From the NCBI RefSeq assembly GCF_011378905.1, contig NZ_WTPY01000002.1:186001-250000 (forward strand): DNA of 64,000 nt, in the 5' to 3' direction. The translations under genes and the position numbers were made by a program. This DNA is from Paraglaciecola sp. 20A4. GTDB lineage: Bacteria > Pseudomonadota > Gammaproteobacteria > Enterobacterales > Alteromonadaceae. How positions within the stretch are numbered: the stretch's first letter is position 1; each line of letters opens with the position of its first letter. Positions 57,782-64,000 of this stretch are shown piece by piece. The notes under the pieces were generated by a model, which saw only the letters and a list, made by a program, of their open reading frames with translations, was not told the DNA's origin and made no database searches.

Positions 57782-59216
57782 TCTGGTTGAACAAAACCTG
57801 CTTACTGCCGCTAATCTCGACAGAGAACATCTCGCTTCGGCCTTAGATGCCATTTATCAGCACGATAACGATTTCGCCGATCTTTATTTTCAAGCGAGCC
57901 AGCATGAAACGTGGGTGCTAGAAGATGGCATTATCAAAGACGGTAGTTACAACGTTGAGCGAGGCGTAGGAGTGCGAGCGGTCAGCGGAGAAAAAACTGG
58001 ATTCGCTTACTCTGATGACATCAATCCAGAAGCGTTAATGCAAGCGGCGAAAGCCTCGCGCAATATTGCAAGCGTCGGTGGCAAACATAAAGTGACAGGC
58101 TTAAAAAGTAGCAAAGTTGCCCCCAGATACCATGCTGACAATCCAATTTTAGGTATGCAGGACGAAGAAAAAATAGCGTTGTTACGTGCCGTTGACAGCT
58201 ATATTCGCAAACAAGAGTCGGCTCTTAGCCAAGTGGTAGTAAGTATCAGTGGTGTCTACGAAGAAGTTTTAATCGCGGCGACCGACGGTACTTTTTGTAC
58301 CGATATTCGACCCCTTGTGCGTTTGAATTGCTCTGTGTTAATGGAAAAAGACGCCCGACGTGAGCGCGGTAGCTCTGGTGCCGGTGGTCGTTATGCTTAC
58401 GAATATTTCTTGAGTCAAGAAGACGGACGTCCGCTATATGAACAGGTCGCCGACGAAGCCATACATATGGCACGGGTGAATATGCGAGCCGTTGCCGCAC
58501 CAGCAGGTCAAATGCCCGTTGTTTTAGGCAGTGGCTGGCCTGGCGTGTTATTACACGAAGCCGTAGGGCACGGACTAGAAGGCGACTTTAATCGTAAAGG
58601 TGCATCTACCTTCAGCGGCCGCATGGGTCAGCAGGTTGCATCCACTGGTTGTACGATTGTGGATGACGGTACGTTGGCGAATCGTCGTGGTTCATTGTCA
58701 GTAGACGATGAAGGAACACCTAGTCAATACAATGTATTAATCAAGGACGGCATTCTAACCGGTTATATGCAAGATAAACTCAACGCCCGATTAATGGGAG
58801 TTAAGCCAACGGGTAATGGGCGCCGAGAATCTTATGCGCACTTGCCCATGCCGCGTATGACCAATACCTATATGTTAGCGGGGCAGTATGAACCCGAGGA
58901 AATTATCTCTACCATTAAGAACGGTATTTATGCGCCTAATTTTGGTGGCGGGCAAGTCGACATCACTTCGGGCAAATTCGTGTTTTCTACTTCAGAAGCG
59001 TATCTGATTGAGAATGGTAAAGTCACCAAGCCTATTAAAGGGGCGACGCTTATTGGAAATGGCCCTGAGGCTATGCAGAAAGTCTCTATGGTGGGTAATG
59101 ACCTTGCATTAGATAGAGGCGTAGGGGTTTGTGGTAAAGACGGTCAGAGCTTACCTGTGGGCGTTGGGCAACCAACACTTAAAGTGGATGAGTTAACCGT
59201 AGGCGGCACCGCCTAG
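57774..59216 (+). CDS. tldD: metalloprotease subunit TldD
   Basis: 480 residues beginning with TTG 57774, preceded by AGGAG at 57763-57767. The zinc motif HEAVGH lies in [14 protein letters not shown] (about 259-264). TldD and PmbA (TldE) form a hetero-oligomeric protease that degrades unfolded peptides and processes microcins. Its partner pmbA is 3 kb away in this window. A bidirectional terminator follows. Confidence 0.95.
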   Translation: MSNLVEQNLLTAANLDREHLASALDAIYQHDNDFADLYFQASQHETWVLEDGIIKDGSYNVERGVGVRAVSGEKTGFAYSDDINPEALMQAAKASRNIASVGGKHKVTGLKSSKVAPRYHADNPILGMQDEEKIALLRAVDSYIRKQESALSQVVVSISGVYEEVLIAATDGTFCTDIRPLVRLNCSVLMEKDARRERGSSGAGGRYAYEYFLSQEDGRPLYEQVADEAIHMARVNMRAVAAPAGQMPVVLGSGWPGVLLHEAVGHGLEGDFNRKGASTFSGRMGQQVASTGCTIVDDGTLANRRGSLSVDDEGTPSQYNVLIKDGILTGYMQDKLNARLMGVKPTGNGRRESYAHLPMPRMTNTYMLAGQYEPEEIISTIKNGIYAPNFGGGQVDITSGKFVFSTSEAYLIENGKVTKPIKGATLIGNGPEAMQKVSMVGNDLALDRGVGVCGKDGQSLPVGVGQPTLKVDELTVGGTA

Positions 59217-59245
59217 TGTCTAACGAGCGTTTTACTTTCTGAATA

Positions 59246-59278
59246 ATAAAAATGGCGCGAATTTCGCGCCATTTTTAT
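59246..59278. terminator. bidirectional terminator between tldD and the Ig-like lipoprotein gene
   Basis: A 15-bp perfect stem (ATAAAAATGGCGCGA, 59246-59260; TCGCGCCATTTTTAT, 59264-59278) with loop ATT, lying between converging genes. T-runs trail on both strands. Confidence 0.9.
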
Positions 59279-59316
59279 ATCTGCTGAATTGTGCTTATCT
59301 CGTTAGTCCAATGTCA

Positions 59317-61752
59317 CTAATTCAACGTGACTATCATGCTTGTTGCGGACTGCACGCCACTGGGTGAGGTAATTAGCACGCTCACTGTGGCTTGTGTTAT
59401 TTCAGTCACATCGTTCTCCAAGGTGAAGGTGGCGCGGAATTCTGCATTAACGGCGGTTTGTGGCATGGTTAAGTTAGTTTGACCATTTAGTTGCCCTGCG
59501 CTGGTGCTTATAACGATGGTCGAACCACTAGCGATAGGCTGACGAGCCGTATCGGCAAAGGTGAGGGTATAACTGACCGCGTTGTTTCGGGCAATCGCTG
59601 TGGGTTGGCTAACGGTTTGATAGTTACTGGCGACAATCGCATCAGTACTATCCAAAATATCTATTTGTGCAGCTGAACTTGACGTTACCAACACTAAAGC
59701 GCGACGTACATGAACCGTGCCTGCTAGACCAACTCCGCAGGTATCTCCGGTACATTGCGGGCCATTGAATAGCCCATCTGGTGCATTGAATTGACCATCA
59801 TTGTTATAGTCTAAGAATATTTCGGCGTTATCTCGGATCCCATTTTCATTATCATCACGCCATGCATCGCTTATATCAACAAAGCCCGTTTGACCATATA
59901 AGCTGGTAGTAAAACCGCTATCGGTGCCGTCGTTAAAACCTACGCCATCAGCATCGTCATAAATATTGTTACCGTTACTGTCGAACAAGGTTTCATGGCC
60001 AATGGCGGTGGCTAATATAGTAATGCGATGATCGGGCACAGTGGGGTTAGCGCTTACCCAAGTCACAGCGCAGGTCCCTGCAACCGTTGTGCAGCTACCG
60101 TCGATAGAGCCGCCTTCAGCTGTAAAGCTGACCGCCGTTCCATTAGGCACGGGGTTATTAAACGTATCAGCCAAGCGCACCACAAGGTTCACTTCTTGTT
60201 CGTTTATATCAAACGCTTCTGGATTGACGTTATCAGCACTTAGCGTGACGCTGTTTTGGTCCGGTAACCCTGTGTTAACCGACAATAAATCAGACTGGGT
60301 GACGATAGTCTCTCCGGAATCGGTTTCGACTTCAGCCGTCACGCGCACTGCTGTAGGCACACTACCGGCGGTAACACGGGTGCTAACCTGACCTTGTGAG
60401 TTAGTTAAGCCAGAGCTTGATGAAAGCGTGAGGCCACCTGTTTGGGTGTTTAAGTTAAATGACACTTCTTGCTGGGCTAATGGATTTCCCAATGCACCGT
60501 TTACCTGAAATACCAAGGTTGAAACAGAAGCACTGTTTTGTCCTCCTGTTCCGCTAAGTACCAACGCGCTAGGCTGTGCTGAAATAAACGCCAATGAGCC
60601 GATAGATTCAGCTTGAATAGTTATTGTCTGAGAAACGCTGAGCGTCGCGTTATTAACCACTACTGATGCGACGATGGAATCGCTATTACCATCACTACCG
60701 GCGCAACTTTGATCTTCATATGTAGCATTAGCGACGCCATTTATGGTATTGACTAAGGTGTCGATCGTGGCAAAACCATTCGTTACACAGTTGGCACTAA
60801 AGGTCACGGGAGTTTGAGTCAAAATACGCTGATCGTTTTCATCCACAAGCGCTATGGAAAGGCCTAACGTGCCACCTGCACTTATTTCAACATCACCGGC
60901 AGCGTTGCGTGCACTCACGCCCATTTGGTTTTCAACAAATATCCCATTATCGTCAAAATAGCCTAAGCGGATTAATTGCTCGCTAATCGCACCCGCCGAT
61001 TGCACTTCATAATTTAACGAACTGGCTAAATCAATGTCGTTCACTACCGCCGTTGCCGTGGCAACGCCTGCGCCAATATCATCATCAGTGGCAGATAAGG
61101 TTACCTGTGCCACTCCATTGCTATCCGTTAAGGCTGAATCCGTGTTCAATGTGCCCAGCGGAGCACTAAAGGTAACGATTATGCCGGCAAGAGGCGCATC
61201 GTTTACGTCTAGAATTTGTGTTTGTAATTGCACGTCACCATCGGCTTGAAAGCGGTTGACGGCTTGGCCATTTTTAAGCATGACAATACCGAGCACCACA
61301 GATTGAGCAGTGGTAGTCGAGTCGCTTAAATATTCGTAGTTTTGTAGGGCACTGGCATCACTGAACGTCGCGCTAAGTGTCGCTGCACCTAAATCGGTAT
61401 TTTCGCTATCAATGGTAACCTGTGCTATCCCTTGGTTATTTGTCAGCTTGGTGCTGGTTGAAAGCGACCCGAGTGAGCCGCTAAATGTCACTATTTCACC
61501 TTGAACTGGGTTACCGTCTTGGGTCAAAGTTGCTTGTACGCAGGCCACTTCGCCTGAGGTAAAGCTTTGTGTTGATGTTGCGCATTGTTCTTCAAAGATT
61601 GATAGCGTTAACGCATAGCTTAACGTTTCATTATCTGAATCACTGCCAGAGCCAAATGGGTCATCGCCATTTTTACCTGACACCCCACCACCACAACTGG
61701 TTAATGCAAAAAGCATTAACCACACTATGCAAATCGGTAACCTAAAACTCAT
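59317..61752 (-). CDS. large lipoprotein with Big-1/invasin-type Ig-like domains
   Basis: 811 residues. Lipoprotein signal with lipobox LTSC (cysteine at 20), then a Gly/Ser/Asp linker (to about 45). Several Ig-like repeats follow, each with a motif such as TFSGSLGSLSTSTKLTNNQGIAQVTI (about 75-110) and TFSAPLGTLNTDSALTDSNGVAQVTL (about 190-215), typical of bacterial Ig (Big_1) domains. A later Asp/Asn/Gly-rich stretch (about 595-675, DNENGIRDNAEIFLDYNNDGQ) looks like a calcium-binding loop. It is probably a surface or periplasmic adhesin. It separates tldD from darP, suggesting a lineage-specific insertion. The next gene, darP, ends seven bases before its start, so it may share a promoter. 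Confidence 0.82.
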   Translation of the reverse strand: MSFRLPICIVWLMLFALTSCGGGVSGKNGDDPFGSGSDSDNETLSYALTLSIFEEQCATSTQSFTSGEVACVQATLTQDGNPVQGEIVTFSGSLGSLSTSTKLTNNQGIAQVTIDSENTDLGAATLSATFSDASALQNYEYLSDSTTTAQSVVLGIVMLKNGQAVNRFQADGDVQLQTQILDVNDAPLAGIIVTFSAPLGTLNTDSALTDSNGVAQVTLSATDDDIGAGVATATAVVNDIDLASSLNYEVQSAGAISEQLIRLGYFDDNGIFVENQMGVSARNAAGDVEISAGGTLGLSIALVDENDQRILTQTPVTFSANCVTNGFATIDTLVNTINGVANATYEDQSCAGSDGNSDSIVASVVVNNATLSVSQTITIQAESIGSLAFISAQPSALVLSGTGGQNSASVSTLVFQVNGALGNPLAQQEVSFNLNTQTGGLTLSSSSGLTNSQGQVSTRVTAGSVPTAVRVTAEVETDSGETIVTQSDLLSVNTGLPDQNSVTLSADNVNPEAFDINEQEVNLVVRLADTFNNPVPNGTAVSFTAEGGSIDGSCTTVAGTCAVTWVSANPTVPDHRITILATAIGHETLFDSNGNNIYDDADGVGFNDGTDSGFTTSLYGQTGFVDISDAWRDDNENGIRDNAEIFLDYNNDGQFNAPDGLFNGPQCTGDTCGVGLAGTVHVRRALVLVTSSSAAQIDILDSTDAIVASNYQTVSQPTAIARNNAVSYTLTFADTARQPIASGSTIVISTSAGQLNGQTNLTMPQTAVNAEFRATFTLENDVTEITQATVSVLITSPSGVQSATSMIVTLN

Positions 61753-61759
61753 ATTTTAT

Positions 61760-62287
61760 TTATCCATCTATTGAATACTGCAGATACTTAAATAACTCGC
61801 GAGCCGCCTTGGGCGGTTTATTATCCGCTCGTTGTTTTGCCGCTTGGCGAACCAACTGGCGCAATTTCTGACGTTCCAGAGCTGGGTGATCTTCTAGTAG
61901 TTCTTCGATTGCGCTATCGCCTTGGGCAATTAAGTTATCGCGCAAAACTTCCAATTTGTGAAATTTTTGATTACTTTTTTGATGGGAAGCTTGAATTTGC
62001 AGCAAAGCTTGTTCAATTGGCGTCACATCTCTGTGGCGCATTAACTTACCGATTAATTGCAATTGTCGACGGTAGCCCTCTTTTTTGCGCAAAATACGCT
62101 GGGCTAACAACACAGCATCGAGTAATTCCTGATCCATTGGAATTTTCGCTAACGCTGCTGGGCTTAAGTCCACGAGGGATACGCCCAATTTTTGTAAGTC
62201 GTTTGATTGATTCTTGAGCTGAGTCTTGCTCAATTGCGTGTCGTCTTGTTCTACTTCGAATTCGTTTTTATCTGGAGATAAGGCCAT
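61760..62287 (-). CDS. darP: ribosome biogenesis factor DarP (YjgA)
   Basis: 175 residues, highly charged and helical, with YRRQLQLIGKLMRHRD (about 97-112) and LRQLVRQAAKQ (about 146-156) as DUF615 family features. DarP binds the 50S subunit precursor and helps its maturation. It is divergent from pmbA, as in many gammaproteobacteria. Confidence 0.92.
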   Translation of the reverse strand: MALSPDKNEFEVEQDDTQLSKTQLKNQSNDLQKLGVSLVDLSPAALAKIPMDQELLDAVLLAQRILRKKEGYRRQLQLIGKLMRHRDVTPIEQALLQIQASHQKSNQKFHKLEVLRDNLIAQGDSAIEELLEDHPALERQKLRQLVRQAAKQRADNKPPKAARELFKYLQYSIDG

Positions 62288-62388
62288 AACAATGTCTTTA
62301 GTGGTACACTAGAAAAATATTGTAACCTTGTATGGGCGATTAATATAGTTCGTCGCTCAAGGTAATCTCGTTTGATAGTGAAGGGTGT

Positions 62389-63714
62389 ATGCAGCAGCAA
62401 TTAACGGATATCCAACAAATAGTCGAAGATGTACTAAAACTTGCCAAAGAAAAAGGCGCCACACAAGCTGAAGCAAGCATGTCTAAAGTGCGTGGTATCG
62501 CCGTTTCATCACGTTTGAAGGAAGTTGAAACCGTCGAATTTACCAATGACGGTGGTTTAGGTATAACAGTTTATCAAGGCCAACGTAAAGGCAGTGCATC
62601 AACTGCAGATTTAAGTCCTGGGGCACTGCGGTTAACGGTTGAAAAAGCAATTGAGATTGCTAAATACACAGGTGAAGACCCATGTTCCGGTTTGGCCGAC
62701 AAAGATCTAATGGCTTTTGAGCCACAAGATCTCGATTTGTATCACCCTATTGAGCTTGATACTGACTTCGCCATTGAGCAAGTCATTAAAGCGGAAACCG
62801 CTGCGCTTGCTTTTGACCCTCGTATTACGAATTCTGATGGCGCGTCTTACAATGCCAACCTCGGCACTAAAGTATACGGTAATAGTCATGGCTTGAACGT
62901 AGGTTACAACAGCAGTAGATACAGCATGAGTTGTGTGGTTATTGGTGAGCAAGACGGCGATATGCAACGTGATTACAGCTATACCGTTGAGCGTCAGGCT
63001 AATTTAATGGCTAGCCCAGAGCAAGTGGGTAAAGAATCAGCTGAATTTACGCTTGGTCGCTTAGGCGCTCGTCAAATCAAAACCGCAAAAATGCCGGTAT
63101 TGTTTGATAAAGAAATTGCCTCAGGCCTTATCGGTCACTTTATCAGTGCAATAAGCGGTGGTAACTTATTCCGCAAATCATCGTTTTTGCTGGATAAATT
63201 AGGTGAGCAAGTATTACCTAGCTGGTTTGCTATTAGTGAACGTCCACATATTATGCGCGGCTTAGCCAGTTCGTCATTTGATCATGAAGGCGTGCGCACG
63301 CAAGATGCCGAAATCGTGACTGATGGCATACTGAATCAATATCTATTGACCAGTTACTCAGCCCGTAAAATGAATATGCAGACCACGGGTCATGCTGGTG
63401 GCATTCATAACTGGTTGATTAAATCTTCAGGACAAAGTGATAAGCAAATGCTGGCAGAATTAGGCACTGGTTTATTAGTGACCGAATTGATGGGGCAGGG
63501 CGTAAATGTGGTGACCGGCGATTATAGTCGTGGCGCGGCTGGCTTCTGGGTTGAAAATGGCATTATTCAGTACCCAGTACATGAAATCACTATTGCGGGC
63601 AACTTAGCCGATATGTTGAAGAATATCGTGGCGGTTGGCGCAGAAATTGAACGTCGTGGCAGTATTCAAACCGGCTCTATTTTAATTGATAATATGCAAG
63701 TCGCTGGCGACTAA
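62389..63714 (+). CDS. pmbA: metalloprotease-associated subunit PmbA (TldE)
   Basis: 441 residues. It shares the TldD fold but lacks HExxxH; typical segments are VSSRLKEVETVEFTNDGG (about 34-51), GNLFRKSSFLLDKLGE (about 257-272) and GGIHNWLIKSS (about 340-350). It forms the heterodimer with TldD found 3 kb upstream. The start has an AAGG upstream. A hairpin follows the stop. Confidence 0.95.
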   Translation: MQQQLTDIQQIVEDVLKLAKEKGATQAEASMSKVRGIAVSSRLKEVETVEFTNDGGLGITVYQGQRKGSASTADLSPGALRLTVEKAIEIAKYTGEDPCSGLADKDLMAFEPQDLDLYHPIELDTDFAIEQVIKAETAALAFDPRITNSDGASYNANLGTKVYGNSHGLNVGYNSSRYSMSCVVIGEQDGDMQRDYSYTVERQANLMASPEQVGKESAEFTLGRLGARQIKTAKMPVLFDKEIASGLIGHFISAISGGNLFRKSSFLLDKLGEQVLPSWFAISERPHIMRGLASSSFDHEGVRTQDAEIVTDGILNQYLLTSYSARKMNMQTTGHAGGIHNWLIKSSGQSDKQMLAELGTGLLVTELMGQGVNVVTGDYSRGAAGFWVENGIIQYPVHEITIAGNLADMLKNIVAVGAEIERRGSIQTGSILIDNMQVAGD

Positions 63715-63724
63715 TGCGTAATGT

Positions 63725-63746
63725 TAGGCCCGTGTTCACGGGCCTA
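63725..63746 (+). terminator. hairpin after pmbA
   Basis: TAGGCCCGTG (63725-63734) pairs perfectly with CACGGGCCTA (63737-63746), with a tiny loop (two bases, or four if the closing pair opens), trailed by a T-rich stretch ACTTTTTT ten bases on. Confidence 0.65.
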
Positions 63747-63762
63747 TTCAATGATACTTTTT

Positions 63763-63777
63763 TGAACGTTTCGTTCA
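63763..63777. promoter_or_regulatory. inverted repeat TGAACG-TTT-CGTTCA
   Basis: A perfect 6-bp inverted repeat with a 3-base spacer, in the region between pmbA and the converging partial gene. The same half-site TGAACG occurs in the aauB-tetR spacer. Confidence 0.4.
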
Positions 63778-63797
63778 CACGTTCTCGTTAACACTCT

Positions 63798-63837
63798 CCA
63801 TTGACCATTGACCATTGACCATTGACCATTGACCATT
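63798..63837. repeat. heptanucleotide tandem repeat CCATTGA
   Basis: Five perfect copies of the 7-bp unit CCATTGA (63798-63832) and a partial sixth (CCATT, 63833-63837) lie between pmbA and the next gene. Unit length not divisible by three, in noncoding DNA. Confidence 0.9.
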
Positions 63838-63879
63838 TCCCATTACCCAGGCGTGTCGGGTTAACTCAATAGTTTATGC

Positions 63880-64000
63880 CTATGCAATCAAATCATGTAT
63901 TTCATTCAATGACGGCAAGGGTTGTTTCTCTTGGTAAAATAAACGGTTCAGTCTGCCAAGTAAGTTCACGCTGCGACTAGGATCATGTTCTTTCATGCGG
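63880..64000 (-). CDS. 3' end of an unidentified minus-strand gene
   Basis: An open frame enters from the right edge and ends at TAG (63880-63882), giving 39 visible codons, ending LFYQEKQPLPSLNEIHDLIA. Composition is protein-like (alternating charged and hydrophobic, helical). I do not recognise the family from this tail. It converges on pmbA. It may also be a chance ORF, since only 120 bases are seen. Confidence 0.5.
   Translation of the reverse strand, partial: RMKEHDPSRSVNLLGRLNRLFYQEKQPLPSLNEIHDLIA

Noticed and set aside
63798-63837. CRISPR-like array
   Set aside because: The 7-bp units are contiguous with no spacers and no cas genes are near.

Overview
The window reads as a chromosomal segment of a marine gammaproteobacterium of the order Alteromonadales, most like Paraglaciecola, Glaciecola or Alteromonas. 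This is inferred from gene order and protein character: uvrA opposite a YajR-type transporter and ssb, a complete MSHA pilus locus running into mreBCD-maf-rng-yhdP-nitrilase-tldD, yjgA opposite pmbA, and large TonB-dependent receptors. I see no rRNA, tRNA, CRISPR array, insertion sequence or phage gene.

Layout. 1-2500: inorganic pyrophosphatase, then an MFS transporter overlapping a DUF3299 periplasmic protein. 2571-6523 (minus): uvrA followed by an overlapping thioesterase and a 2OG-Fe(II) oxygenase. 6813-9025 (plus): a YajR-like transporter and ssb. 9211-13322: a PepSY membrane protein split by an in-frame TGA, then a TonB-dependent receptor. 13497-16495: a 49-residue DUF2256 zinc-ribbon gene convergent with two overlapping photolyase/cryptochrome genes, the second a DASH type. 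16638-25493 (minus): a nine-gene amine-oxidation cluster. It encodes the heavy chain, MauE, MauD and tryptophan-tryptophylquinone light chain of an aralkylamine/methylamine dehydrogenase, then a c-type cytochrome, a TonB-dependent receptor, an acyl-CoA ligase and an aldehyde dehydrogenase. A divergent TetR regulator faces it across a region with two tandem 16-bp palindromes. 26504-30206: an Lrp regulator divergent from astC-astA-DUF1338 (arginine/ornithine catabolism) with no astD. 30446-48349: the MSHA type IV pilus locus mshI, a PilN-like gene, then mshJKLMNEGFBACDOPQ. 48604-59216: cell-shape and envelope genes mreBCD, maf, rng, yhdP, nitrilase and tldD. 59317-63714: an Ig-like-domain lipoprotein, darP (yjgA) and pmbA, the TldD partner. 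The far right end holds a heptanucleotide tandem repeat and the 3' end of a minus-strand gene.

How genes work together. In the amine cluster the likely path is: amine to aldehyde in the periplasm by the TTQ enzyme, electrons to the small cytochrome c, aldehyde to acid by the dehydrogenase, acid to CoA thioester by the ligase. The TonB receptor would serve uptake and the TetR protein control. MauD and MauE serve light-chain disulfide formation and export, but no MauG-type dihaem enzyme for making TTQ is present here. This cluster is the most distinctive part of the window. The MSHA block carries platform, secretin, motor ATPase with a c-di-GMP-binding type N-terminus, major and minor pilins, and a giant LamG-containing tip candidate (MshQ).
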